From positions 3,658,001 through 3,722,000 of the forward strand of contig NZ_CP095742.1 in assembly GCF_023078495.1 (NCBI RefSeq): a stretch of 64,000 nucleotides of DNA, given 5' to 3'. The translations under genes and the position numbers were made by a program. This stretch comes from Luteibacter aegosomatissinici (GTDB lineage: Bacteria; Pseudomonadota; Gammaproteobacteria; Xanthomonadales; Rhodanobacteraceae). The notes below the pieces were generated by a model. That model was not told where the DNA came from and searched no databases. It saw only the letters and a program-made list of their open reading frames with translations. Shown piece by piece: positions 1 to 8,065 of the stretch. Each line of letters starts with the position of its first letter. Position 1 is the stretch's first letter.

Positions 1-181
1 GGATGACCGCGGCCTGCGCCCGGGTTCGATGTTTGCGGATATCGAGCTGATTGGCATCCCGCACCGCGTGGTGGTGAGCGGCCGTGGCCTGGAGGCGGGT
101 ACGTTCGAGTACCGCGCCCGTACGGATGCGGAGGCGCGCAACGTGACCCGCGAGGAATTGCTGGCCGTTCTGAACGGCTGA
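1..181 (+). CDS. proS: Prolyl-tRNA synthetase, C-terminal end (partial)
   Basis: The window opens inside this gene; the first base belongs to a cut codon and 59 residues follow before TGA. The fragment reads [25 protein letters not shown], matching the conserved end of the anticodon-binding domain of class II bacterial ProS (DDR...RPG.MFAD.ELIGIPH), which charges tRNA-Pro in the cytoplasm. Only the C-terminal end is visible, so catalytic and editing domains cannot be checked. A strong intrinsic terminator follows within 25 bases, so this is the end of its transcript. Confidence 0.9.
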   Translation, partial: DDRGLRPGSMFADIELIGIPHRVVVSGRGLEAGTFEYRARTDAEARNVTREELLAVLNG

Positions 182-203
182 GCTAGTCCTCCGCACGAAA
201 CAG

Positions 204-236
204 AAAAGGCCGCGAGCGATCGCGGCCTTTTCTTTT
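204..236 (+). terminator. Intrinsic terminator after proS
   Basis: An 11-base stem (AAAAGGCCGCG / CGCGGCCTTTT) with a 6-base loop is followed by a T-rich stretch 23 bases after the proS stop codon. This is a standard Rho-independent terminator on the plus strand. Confidence 0.9.
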
Positions 237-489
237 CGCCCTGCCCTGCAAAGCGGGGGGCCATCCCTATCGAGAGCGCCTCGATACACGTTCCGAAGGC
301 GTGATTCTCACCCGGCTTTGGGAAAATACTCACTATTAATGACAGTGATTACCCCATTGGCTTGTAGGGTTTTTCTGATATTAGGAAAAAGATAATCAAA
401 CGGCTCCCATAATCCATTTCATTGCGCCACAATGCCATGCAATGGCCATTACCTAATGGCCCGTCGATACCACCACTCGGGAGGATGCC
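237..489 (+). other. AT-rich intergenic and promoter region of the H-NS-type gene
   Basis: The 308 bases between proS and the H-NS-type gene contain no credible gene. After the terminator, bases 320-420 are much richer in A+T than the rest of the window, including GATAAT at 391-396. That fits a promoter and perhaps self-binding by the H-NS-type product, since H-NS proteins prefer AT-rich DNA and often repress themselves. I could not assign a convincing -35/-10 pair. A perfect inverted repeat at 444-461 lies between this tract and the start codon. Confidence 0.5.
444..461. repeat. Perfect 8-2-8 palindrome upstream of the H-NS-type gene
   Basis: GGCCATTA-CC-TAATGGCC is an exact inverted repeat ending 28 bases before the ATG at 490. 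It may be an operator or a hairpin in the leader RNA. There is no run of T after it, so it is not a terminator. Confidence 0.5.
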
Positions 490-813
490 ATGGCCGTCGA
501 TATCAAAAACCTTAGCCAGACCCAGCTTGCGGACCTGATTGCCAAGGCGCAATCGCGCCAGAACGAGCTGCAGAAGGAAAAAGTCACGCGGCTGCGCGAG
601 AAAGTCTTTGCACTCATCAAGGAAGAAGGCCTCACCTTCGATGACGTCTTTGGTAAAGCCGCCCCGAAATCCAGGCGCGCCGGTGCTACGGTCGCCGCCA
701 AATACCGCAACCCGTCCGATCCCGAACAGACCTGGTCCGGCCGCGGCAAGCGCCCGCGCTGGTTTAACGATGCGCTAAAGGCCGGCACGAAAGAAAAAGA
801 CATGCTGGCCTGA
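490..813 (+). CDS. H-NS family nucleoid-associated protein
   Basis: 107-residue DNA-binding protein of the H-NS histone-like family, expected to bind AT-rich DNA, bridge it and silence transcription. Residues about 5-45 form a charged helical stretch that fits the N-terminal oligomerisation region. The C-terminal DNA-binding domain contains the family signature KYRNPSDPEQTWSGRGKRPRWF, with the GRG minor-groove hook followed by the PRW motif. The start is fixed by GGGAGG five bases before ATG 490. It is a single gene with its own AT-rich promoter region. Family assignment is firm; which paralogue it is cannot be told. Confidence 0.93.
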   Translation: MAVDIKNLSQTQLADLIAKAQSRQNELQKEKVTRLREKVFALIKEEGLTFDDVFGKAAPKSRRAGATVAAKYRNPSDPEQTWSGRGKRPRWFNDALKAGTKEKDMLA

Positions 814-834
814 AGAACGCAGGCAGTTCACAAA

Positions 835-859
835 TAAGGCCCCACCCTGCGGGGCCTTA
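835..859 (+). terminator. Hairpin after the H-NS-type gene
   Basis: TAAGGCCCC pairs with GGGGCCTTA around a 7-base loop, 22 bases after the stop codon. The stem is GC-rich but no U-run follows, so it is either a weak terminator or only a transcript-end stabiliser. Confidence 0.55.
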
Positions 860-905
860 ATGTGTGCCGTATCATGGGTGGTATCCCAACTCGCTGGATA
901 CCACC

Positions 906-1286
906 ATGCCTCTCGTCCGTATCGATGTACGCCGTGGCAAGGATGCCGCCTACCGCACCGCACTGGGCCACGCCGTCCATGATGCCCTGGTCGCCATCGG
1001 CGCCCCCCACGATGACCGCTTCCAGGTCATCGCCGAGCACGATCCCGAAGGCCTGGTCTACGACCCCCAATACCTCGGCATCCAGCGCACCGACGATGTC
1101 GTGTTCATCCAGATCACCTTCAACGACACGCGCACGCTCGAGCAGAAGAAGCAGCTGTACAAGGCCATCACCGAAAACCTTGGCAAGGCGCCGGGCGTGA
1201 AGCCGGGTGACGTGTTCATCAACCTTGTTGAGGTAAAGAAGGAAAACTGGTCGTTTGGCAATGGAGTGGCGCAGTACGCGCCATGA
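906..1286 (+). CDS. Tautomerase family protein (4-oxalocrotonate tautomerase-like)
   Basis: 126 residues beginning MPLVRIDVRRG. The proline directly after the initiator Met is the catalytic base in the tautomerase superfamily, which places the start at 906; an upstream in-frame ATG at 864 would bury the proline. Length and the pattern AVHDALVAIGAPHDDRFQVI...FIQITFNDTRTLEQKKQLY fit the longer tautomerase group (Tautomerase_2 type), a small cytosolic enzyme that moves protons between keto and enol forms. The substrate cannot be told. No clear Shine-Dalgarno sequence is seen, and it converges with the minus-strand exporter gene next to it. Confidence 0.85.
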   Translation: MPLVRIDVRRGKDAAYRTALGHAVHDALVAIGAPHDDRFQVIAEHDPEGLVYDPQYLGIQRTDDVVFIQITFNDTRTLEQKKQLYKAITENLGKAPGVKPGDVFINLVEVKKENWSFGNGVAQYAP

Positions 1287-1298
1287 GCTGGCGCGCCC

Positions 1299-2582
1299 CT
1301 AAAGAGAGCGGCGCGGGGCCACGATCAGGTCGCCGAAGAGCAGGCCGGCTACGAGCGATACCAGCAGGGTAACGCCCAGCAGGCCCGTATCCATGCCGAG
1401 CGACGTATCGTGATCCAGAAGGTACGACACGCTGCGGAAGCTCACCGAGCCCGGCACCAGCAGGATGATGCCGGGTTCGCGCACGACCGCGCCCGGCTGT
1501 TGCGCATAGCGGGCATAGACATTGCTGAGCGAGCCAAGCAGCACGCCACCGATGAACACGCCGAACGGCGCGCCGGGAATCGAGCCGGAGATCTGGCCGC
1601 CCCAACGCGTGGCGAGGTATCCAAGCACCACGGACCCCATGACCACCAGCCAGTCGCGCCGGGCGGCACGGAACAGGATGGCGAACGAAAATGCGCCCAG
1701 GACCAGCGATGGCCAATCCGCCCACGAGGGTAGCGGCGGCAACGCGTAGTCGTGCGGCACGATACCCAGCGCTTCGCAAAGCTGGGTCGCGGCCACCGTA
1801 CCGAAGGTGAGCTTGAGCAAGGTCGCCACCGCACCGCCCATGCGCGCGACGCCGGCCACCAGGTGCTGGCTGGAGATCTCGCGGACGGCAGTGGTCAGTG
1901 CCATGCCCGGCAGCAACACGATAAGGCTGCCGAGGATGACCGACTTCAGCGCCAGCGGCACGACATAGGCCGCGACCACCGTGGCGATGATGGTGGCGAC
2001 CATCGCGCTGATGGCTTCGCTGGCAGCGGCAAGACGCGGGCGGCTGCCGGATGCCACGGTGATGCAGCCAATGATCACGCCGATGATCCCCGCGGTGATC
2101 AGATCGGGCCAGGCGCTGTGCAGGAGGAGCGCCACGACACTGGCGGCGCAGAGACCGTAGCTGGCGATCACGCCCAGTTCCGCCCGGAACGTTTCCGGCG
2201 CCCCCAGCTTGCGCAGGAGGTGGAAGCCTTCGCGCAGGTCCATCTGGCCGTCGATCACTGCATCCGCGATACGGTCGGCCTCCACGAGGCGTGCGAGGTT
2301 CACGTCTCCCGGTGGCAAGCGCATCACCTGGGTGACCTGGGCCACGCTCTCTTCGCCCTGGCCCAGGTCGGCAAACGAGACGATGATCGCCGTGGGGCTG
2401 GACCACACCTCCGCCGAAAGGCCCACCCGCTGCGCCGATTTGGCGATGGCGGTTTCCAGTCGGGGTGCCGTCGTACCGTACTGGTGCAGGCGTCGCGCCA
2501 GCTCGGTCAGGAAGGCGATACGGGTATTGATCGCCGTGGTGGCGAAGCTTACCGGTACCGTCAGCGGTACAACCTCAGCCAA
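1299..2582 (-). CDS. Threonine/serine exporter family protein (ThrE type)
   Basis: 427-residue inner-membrane protein of the ThrE family, which exports threonine and serine in Corynebacterium. The N-terminal 120 residues are soluble (TRIAFLTELARRLHQYGTTAPRLE, then SPTAIIVSF), followed by about ten hydrophobic segments and the conserved ending LLVPGSVSFRSVSYLL. This is the fused arrangement in which the YjjP-like and YjjB-like halves form one chain. The start codon is TTG; no ATG or GTG fits in this region, and the TTG overlaps the end of nfeD by eight bases, so translation is probably coupled. Substrate is inferred from the family only. Confidence 0.85.
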   Translation of the reverse strand: MAEVVPLTVPVSFATTAINTRIAFLTELARRLHQYGTTAPRLETAIAKSAQRVGLSAEVWSSPTAIIVSFADLGQGEESVAQVTQVMRLPPGDVNLARLVEADRIADAVIDGQMDLREGFHLLRKLGAPETFRAELGVIASYGLCAASVVALLLHSAWPDLITAGIIGVIIGCITVASGSRPRLAAASEAISAMVATIIATVVAAYVVPLALKSVILGSLIVLLPGMALTTAVREISSQHLVAGVARMGGAVATLLKLTFGTVAATQLCEALGIVPHDYALPPLPSWADWPSLVLGAFSFAILFRAARRDWLVVMGSVVLGYLATRWGGQISGSIPGAPFGVFIGGVLLGSLSNVYARYAQQPGAVVREPGIILLVPGSVSFRSVSYLLDHDTSLGMDTGLLGVTLLVSLVAGLLFGDLIVAPRRSL

Positions 2583-3012
2583 CGTCCACCGCCTTCACGC
2601 GCAGGGTGGTGCCATCGATGCCCGTCACTTCCACGGTGGCGCCTACCGGCAGGTCGGGGCCGTTCACCAGCCACATGCCATCGCCCACGCGCGCCTTGCC
2701 CCGGCCATTGATAATGGCGTCGCACAGCGTGAAGCGCTGGCCGATAAGCTGCTCGCCGCGGCGGTTAAGGCGCTCGTTTCCCGAGGGCACGCGTGCGATG
2801 CGGGGCCGCACGAACTTCCAGTAGGCAAAGCACGAAACAAACGTGAACAGGGCGAACAGCACGGCCTGAGCGAGCGGCCCGAGATCGGGCACCGCAAACA
2901 GCACGATACCCATGGCTGCCGCGGCGATGCCGATCCACAGCATGAAGTAACCGGGCATGATCACTTCGCCGCCGATCAGCAGCAGCGCCACGATCCACCA
3001 GATGTAATGCAT
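2575..3012 (-). CDS. NfeD family membrane protein
   Basis: 145-residue protein with two or three N-terminal membrane segments (MHYIWWIVALLLIGGEVIMPGYF and following) and a C-terminal OB-fold-like domain (GQRFTLCDAIINGRGKARVGDGMWLVNG), the short NfeD architecture. NfeD proteins pair with SPFH/stomatin proteins, and such a gene lies just upstream. Two in-frame ATGs exist; I chose 3012 because GGGGAGGT lies four bases before it, whereas ATG 3027 has no good ribosome-binding site. It overlaps the exporter gene downstream by eight bases. Confidence 0.88.
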   Translation of the reverse strand: MHYIWWIVALLLIGGEVIMPGYFMLWIGIAAAAMGIVLFAVPDLGPLAQAVLFALFTFVSCFAYWKFVRPRIARVPSGNERLNRRGEQLIGQRFTLCDAIINGRGKARVGDGMWLVNGPDLPVGATVEVTGIDGTTLRVKAVDVG

Positions 3013-3032
3013 GGCGACCTCCCCCATGGTGA

Positions 3033-3998
3033 TCAGCGTGCCAGCGGCGGCGTGCGCGGCGGCTGCGGGGCCGGCTGCACCTGCGCGCGCTGGCTGGTGA
3101 GCGAGTCCTTCGCCAGTTCGGCGATGCCCGCCAGCGAGCCAAGGATACCCACCGATTCCATCGGCAGCAGCAAGGTCTTCTGGTTCGGGCTCTTGGCCAT
3201 TTCCACCAGCGAATCCACGTATTTGGTGGCGATGAAGTAGTTCAGCGCATTCACATCGCCGCCGGCGATGGCCTGCGAGACCATGGTCGTGGCCTTGGCT
3301 TCCGCCTCGGCCAGGCGCTCGCGGGCTTCGGCCTCGCGGAACGCGGCTTCCTTCTTACCCTCGGCTTCGAGGATGGCTGATTGCTTTTCACCATCGGCCT
3401 TGAGGATGGCGGCCTGGCGGAAGCCCTCGGCATCGAGGATGTTCGCGCGCTTCTCACGCTCGGCCTTCATCTGCCGCGCCATCGCATCGACCAGGTCGCG
3501 CGGCGGCGAAATATCCTTGATTTCGATACGGGTGACCTTGACGCCCCACGGGTGCGTGGCTTCATCGATCACCGTAAGCAGCTTGGCGTTGATGGCATCG
3601 CGCTGGCTCAGGCTTTCGTCCAGGTCCATGGAGCCCAGCACGGTACGGATGTTGGTCATGATCAGCGCGAGGGCGGCAGCTTCGAGGTTGGCCACCTCGT
3701 AGGCGGCCTTGGCCGCATCCAGCACCTGGTAGAACACCACGCCATCCACGCGGACCACGGCGTTGTCCTTGGTGATGACATCCTGTGAGGGGACATCGAG
3801 CACCTGCTCCATCATGTTCATCTTGCGGCCGATGTTGTAGACGAACGGGATAAGGAAATGCAGGCCGGGCGTCAGCGTGCCCGTGTATTTGCCGAACATC
3901 TCCACGGTCCATTCGTAGCCCTGCGGCACGATGCGAATAAGCTTGGCCAGGACGATGACCGCGACCACGATCACGACCAGTGCGACGATGCTTCCCAT
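3033..3998 (-). CDS. SPFH/Band 7 (stomatin/QmcA-like) membrane protein
   Basis: 321 residues: one N-terminal membrane anchor (about residues 4-22), an SPFH domain ([31 protein letters not shown] to about residue 190), a charged Glu/Ala-rich coiled coil (about 195-260), then a variable tail rich in Pro and Gln. This is the stomatin/QmcA layout, thought to form ring-like assemblies in membrane microdomains. It is the first gene of an SPFH-nfeD-thrE cluster with 20 bases to nfeD, the usual SPFH-NfeD partnership. The exact cellular role is unknown. Confidence 0.9.
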   Translation of the reverse strand: MGSIVALVVIVVAVIVLAKLIRIVPQGYEWTVEMFGKYTGTLTPGLHFLIPFVYNIGRKMNMMEQVLDVPSQDVITKDNAVVRVDGVVFYQVLDAAKAAYEVANLEAAALALIMTNIRTVLGSMDLDESLSQRDAINAKLLTVIDEATHPWGVKVTRIEIKDISPPRDLVDAMARQMKAEREKRANILDAEGFRQAAILKADGEKQSAILEAEGKKEAAFREAEARERLAEAEAKATTMVSQAIAGGDVNALNYFIATKYVDSLVEMAKSPNQKTLLLPMESVGILGSLAGIAELAKDSLTSQRAQVQPAPQPPRTPPLAR

Positions 3999-4049
3999 GG
4001 TGCCCTACTCCCTTCGGCGTTGATTGACCGGGAGTATAGGCGAAGCGAA

Positions 4050-5441
4050 TCAGTGCGGGCCGGCGGGCAGCACCAGGGTCACGCGCAGGCCGCCGCCATC
4101 GCGATTGGCGAGCGCGATACGGCCGCCATGGGCTTCCGAAATTTCGCGTGCCAGCGCCAGGCCAAGGCCCGTACCCGAGCGTTTGGTGGAATAGAACGGA
4201 AGGAGCGCCTGGGCCAGCACGGTTTCGCTCATGCCGGGACCGCGATCGGACACATCGATCAGGCAATCGCGGCCGACCACGTGCACACCCACCGACACCT
4301 CGTTCTCGTCGCCACCGGCTTCGTGGGCGTTCTTGATCAGGTTGATCAGTACCTGTTCGATCTGGGTGGGGTCGAACCAGCCGGGTTGCTTCGGCGGCGG
4401 TGCACTGAGCTGGAAGCGGGCATGCAGCCCCAGGGCCTCCAGGAACGGCTCCCACGCGATCTCACGGGCTTGCGGTGCGGGCAGCTTGGCGAAGCTGGCA
4501 TAGCCTGAGATGAACCCGTGCAGGTGCTTCGCGCGGTCGCCGATGGATGCGAAGACACCCGGCAAGCGTGCAAGGTCACCGCGACGGGCCAGCTCGGCGC
4601 CCGAGTGCGACAACGAAGAAATCGGCGCCAGCGAATTGTTGAGTTCGTGGCTGATGACGCGGATGACCCGCTTCCAGGTATGTACTTCTTGCCGCGAGAG
4701 CTCCCGCGTCATGCGCCGGTAAAGCTGCAGCCGATGCGGGCGTCCCTGCAAACGGAAGCCACGCTGGGACAGGTGGAAGGTCTCCTCGCTACCCTCCATC
4801 TCCACCGTGAACAAGGCATCTTCACCGGCGGCGGCCGCAGCGCGCAGGTTCTCCGGCATGGCCTCGAGCACGGTGGCGAAATCGAGTCCCGCCAGCGTCC
4901 GCCCCTCGTTGAACAAATGGCGGGCGGCGATGTTTGCGTAGGTCACCTTGCCCGAACCATCGGTGAGGACCAACGCCACCGGGGTGTTCTGCACCACGGT
5001 ATCGAGCAGCAGCTCACGCTGGGCCAGGTTCTGCCGTTGCTCACGCAGGATGGTGCCCAACTGGTTGTGCATGCGGATGAGATCGCCCAGCTCGTCCATG
5101 CGGTCGGTGCCGATGGACATGCTGTAGTCGCCATCGCGGTAACTCGCGACGGCACTTTCCAACGCTCGCATGAGCCGGCGGATGGGCTCGACCAGCACAT
5201 GTGCCATCCATGCCGAAAGCGGCACGAGCAGCAGCAGGCAAATGATCAGTGCCGTGCGGGTATCGACTGGCGCCGAAGGCCCCGGGACCACCGCGTGCCC
5301 GGGGTTCCTGGACAGCTCATCGAGCCAGGCCACGGCCTGTGGGAACGGCCAGATGGCGACGCCGGCAAATACCAGCGCGCCAATGATCGCCGACATACCG
5401 ACGACGATGGCCATCCGACCTTCGAGCGAGAAGCGCCTCAT
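4050..5441 (-). CDS. Sensor histidine kinase (NtrY-like) paired with the sigma-54 regulator
   Basis: 463-residue membrane kinase. Two membrane segments (about 12-32 and 64-84) flank a short periplasmic loop of only about 30 residues, then a HAMP linker (85-140), a PAS-like domain (about 145-235), the H-box RVISHELNNSLAPI with the phosphorylated His at 265, an N-box IEQVLINLIKNAHEA, and the ATP-lid glycines DRGPGM and GTGLGLALAREI. HELNN is typical of NtrB/NtrY-type kinases that act on NtrC-type regulators, which fits the gene 13 bases upstream. The small loop suggests it senses a membrane-located signal. It is the last gene of the efflux operon. Confidence 0.92.
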   Translation of the reverse strand: MRRFSLEGRMAIVVGMSAIIGALVFAGVAIWPFPQAVAWLDELSRNPGHAVVPGPSAPVDTRTALIICLLLLVPLSAWMAHVLVEPIRRLMRALESAVASYRDGDYSMSIGTDRMDELGDLIRMHNQLGTILREQRQNLAQRELLLDTVVQNTPVALVLTDGSGKVTYANIAARHLFNEGRTLAGLDFATVLEAMPENLRAAAAAGEDALFTVEMEGSEETFHLSQRGFRLQGRPHRLQLYRRMTRELSRQEVHTWKRVIRVISHELNNSLAPISSLSHSGAELARRGDLARLPGVFASIGDRAKHLHGFISGYASFAKLPAPQAREIAWEPFLEALGLHARFQLSAPPPKQPGWFDPTQIEQVLINLIKNAHEAGGDENEVSVGVHVVGRDCLIDVSDRGPGMSETVLAQALLPFYSTKRSGTGLGLALAREISEAHGGRIALANRDGGGLRVTLVLPAGPH

Positions 5442-5454
5442 GGGTGAGAACGTA

Positions 5455-6789
5455 TCAGACCGCCAACCCGTAGCGCTCCATCCGCCGGTACAGCGCCTGG
5501 CGCGAAAGGCCCAGGCTGCTGGCGGCGCGACTGATCACGCCACCGGCCGTGGCCAGCGCCGCCTCCACGGACTCACGGCTGGGTTCATCCAGGTTACGGT
5601 TGGTGGCCGCCGTGGGCATGGGCAGGTTGAGGTGCGAGGGTTCGATACGGCTGCCCGCGGCCAGCAGGGCCGCACGCGCCATGGCGTTCTTCAGTTCGCG
5701 CACGTTGCCTGGCCACGCGTGGGCCAGCAATGCTTCGCGCGCATCTTCGCTCAGCTCGGCCTTGCCCTCCAGGAAGAACTCGGCGAGCGGCAGGATATCG
5801 TCCGTGCGCTCCGCCAACGGCGGCAGGTTCACATCGATGACGTTGAGGCGATAGTAGAGGTCTTCGCGGAACGTGCCTGCGGCGATCATCGCTTTCAGGT
5901 CCGCGTTGGTCGCGCTGACCACACGCACTTTCACCTGGCGGGTGCGGCCTGAGCCGAGCCGTTCGAACTGCCCGGTCTCGAGCGCACGCAGCAGCTTCAT
6001 CTGGCCTGGCAGTGGCAGGTTACCGATCTCGTCGAGGAACAGCGTGCCGCCGTCGGCCAGTTCAAAACGGCCCTCACGTGCCTTGTTGGCCCCCGTATAG
6101 GCGCCGGCATCCGCGCCGAACAGTTCGGCTTCGATCAGCTCGCCCGGCAACGCGCCGCAATTCACCGCCACGAAGGGACCACGGCGCACGGGTGAATTCG
6201 CGTGCACGATGGCCGCGATGCGCTCCTTGCCTGCGCCATTGGGACCTGTGATGAGCACCGGCACGTCGGAGCGCGCCACCTGGCAGGCGAGCTCGACCGT
6301 ACGGCTCATGGCTTCGGAGGCGAAAACCAGCCCATCCAGATCGTATTTGCTCTCGAGAGCCTCGCGACGGCGGCGGCGCTCATTGCGCGCCCGGGTCACC
6401 TCGCGGGTGGTTTCGGAGAGCTCCAGGAGGTTTTCAACGGTGGCGAGCAGCTTGGTGTCGTCCCAGGGCTTGGCGAGATAGTCCGCCGCCCCCGCCTTCA
6501 CCAGTTCAACGGCCGCTTCGAGATGGGTCCATGCGGTGAGCAGGATCACCGGCAGATCGGTGTGGCGCCCCCGGATGGCCTTGAACAGCGCCGCACCTTC
6601 CTCACCCGAGGTGGTGTCGGCAGTGAAGTTCATGTCCTGGATGACCACATCGACGCGCTCGCGCGCCAGCGTGGCCAGGCCTTCGTCGGGCGTGAGCGCC
6701 ACCAGGGGGCGGATATCGCGCAGGCTCAGGGCGAGCGAAAGCGCCTCGCCGACTGCGGGGTTATCGTCAATGATCAGTACGCAGCGCAT
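5455..6789 (-). CDS. Sigma-54-dependent response regulator, NtrC type, of the efflux operon
   Basis: 444 residues: receiver domain (phospho-acceptor Asp 52 in VVIQDMNF), AAA+ domain with Walker A GPNGAGKE (182-189), sigma-54 contact loop GAYTGA (229-234, the usual GAFTGA with Tyr), Walker B GGTLFLDEIG, and a C-terminal Fis-type helix-turn-helix (GGVISRAASSLGLSRQALYRRM). It should bind palindromic DNA and open sigma-54 promoters; one such promoter with palindromes heads this same operon. Start chosen at ATG 6789 (AGGGA four bases before it); ATG 6804 is also possible. A 60-base gap separates it from the last permease. Confidence 0.93.
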   Translation of the reverse strand: MRCVLIIDDNPAVGEALSLALSLRDIRPLVALTPDEGLATLARERVDVVIQDMNFTADTTSGEEGAALFKAIRGRHTDLPVILLTAWTHLEAAVELVKAGAADYLAKPWDDTKLLATVENLLELSETTREVTRARNERRRRREALESKYDLDGLVFASEAMSRTVELACQVARSDVPVLITGPNGAGKERIAAIVHANSPVRRGPFVAVNCGALPGELIEAELFGADAGAYTGANKAREGRFELADGGTLFLDEIGNLPLPGQMKLLRALETGQFERLGSGRTRQVKVRVVSATNADLKAMIAAGTFREDLYYRLNVIDVNLPPLAERTDDILPLAEFFLEGKAELSEDAREALLAHAWPGNVRELKNAMARAALLAAGSRIEPSHLNLPMPTAATNRNLDEPSRESVEAALATAGGVISRAASSLGLSRQALYRRMERYGLAV

Positions 6790-6849
6790 TTTGTCCCTTG
6801 CCATGGTGTCATGGATGCAGCTCCTCCCCAAAAGGTTGCAATGCCCATT

Positions 6850-8064
6850 CTAGCCACGGGTGGCCTCCACGGGGGGAACCGCCGCTGCCCGAAGGGCCGG
6901 GGCCAGTACGGCGGCCTGCCCCAAGAGCCATAGCGTCAGCGCCGCCACCGGCAGGTATCCCCACGGCAGGCGGGGGACCTCGTAGTGCAGCATGAGCATG
7001 ATGTTCATGGCGTAGGCCAGCACCATGCCCAAAGCGATCCCCATGGTCGCGAGGAGGAAGTTCTCGGTCTGGAAGTAACGCAGGACATCGCCGCGCGTCG
7101 CACCCAGCGCACGGCGCACTCCGATCTGCCGACGGCGTTGCGCGACCCAGAAGCTTGCCAGTCCGACAATGCCCAACGCCGTGATCGCCAACAGCACAAG
7201 GCAAGCACCCGTGAGCATTGCCGCCAGGGCGCGGTCGCTCGCGAAGAAGTCACTGCGAATCTCTGCGAAGGTCGTCTTTTCCGTGACCACGCGCCGTGGA
7301 TCCACCTTCTTCAATGCGGCAGCGGCGGCCGCCAGCACCTCACCCGCCCGTCCTGGGGCGGTGCGGATGACATAGCCCGCGCCGTAGGTCGGGACCATGC
7401 GGAAGGGGGTCAGTATCGCCTCGCCAATCGTCTGCCGGTTGCCTTCGGCACTGGCCAGCCAGCGCACGACACCCACGACACGATAGCCCTCGTCGCCCAT
7501 GTAGATGACCTGGCCCACGGCGCTCTTTCCCGGGAACAGCCGGCGTGCCGCCGGCTCGGTCAGCATCAGGACGTGCGGGGAAGCCACCCTTTTGGTCGCG
7601 ACATCATCAATCCACGCGTACTCGTCCGGGCGGATCCAACGGCCCTCCTGCAGCTTGGCTCCCAGCAGTTGGCCCGCGTTCTCGCCGTAATACTGCGCCA
7701 TGTCGGCGCGGGGCACCTTTTCACTGAGGTCAAGGCGGATGCCGGTCGTCCACGAGCGCCCGCTAAAAGGCAGCGAATTGATCGTCGAGGCTGCCTCAAC
7801 ACCGGGCAACGCACGCAGCGTCGCAAGGTCCGTCTCGGCCCGTGAGTGAATATCGACGCCCTTCCCCGGCACCGAAAGGCGAATGGCCGCGATACGGTCT
7901 TCATCGATACCGCTAGGCGTGTGCATCCAATGGAGCCGATCCGATACAAGAAACACCGCATTGCACACGATCGCGCACGTCAGGGCTATCTGCAGCACCA
8001 GCAAGGTCGATGTGATGCGATGACGCCGCAGCGCCGAAAGAATGGGTGCGATATCCAGGCGCAT
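6850..8064 (-). CDS. ABC transporter permease, type B, third pair
   Basis: 404-residue MacB/FtsX-type permease: an N-terminal membrane helix (LVLQIALTCAIVCNAVFLV), a large periplasmic domain, and three C-terminal helices with the cytoplasmic coupling segment VAQRRRQIGVRRALGATRGDVLRYFQTEN. There is no ATPase domain; energy must come from the separate ATPase at 14485-15201. It begins MRLDIAPILSALRRHR like the type B genes at 9366 and 11915, and much of the C-terminal half matches the 9366 protein almost residue for residue, showing recent duplication. It starts one base after the stop of its type A partner. Confidence 0.9.
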   Translation of the reverse strand: MRLDIAPILSALRRHRITSTLLVLQIALTCAIVCNAVFLVSDRLHWMHTPSGIDEDRIAAIRLSVPGKGVDIHSRAETDLATLRALPGVEAASTINSLPFSGRSWTTGIRLDLSEKVPRADMAQYYGENAGQLLGAKLQEGRWIRPDEYAWIDDVATKRVASPHVLMLTEPAARRLFPGKSAVGQVIYMGDEGYRVVGVVRWLASAEGNRQTIGEAILTPFRMVPTYGAGYVIRTAPGRAGEVLAAAAAALKKVDPRRVVTEKTTFAEIRSDFFASDRALAAMLTGACLVLLAITALGIVGLASFWVAQRRRQIGVRRALGATRGDVLRYFQTENFLLATMGIALGMVLAYAMNIMLMLHYEVPRLPWGYLPVAALTLWLLGQAAVLAPALRAAAVPPVEATRG

Positions 8065-8065
8065 G

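Noticed and set aside
864-905. Longer start for the tautomerase
   Set aside because: It would hide the catalytic Pro that must follow the initiator Met and begins right at the preceding hairpin.
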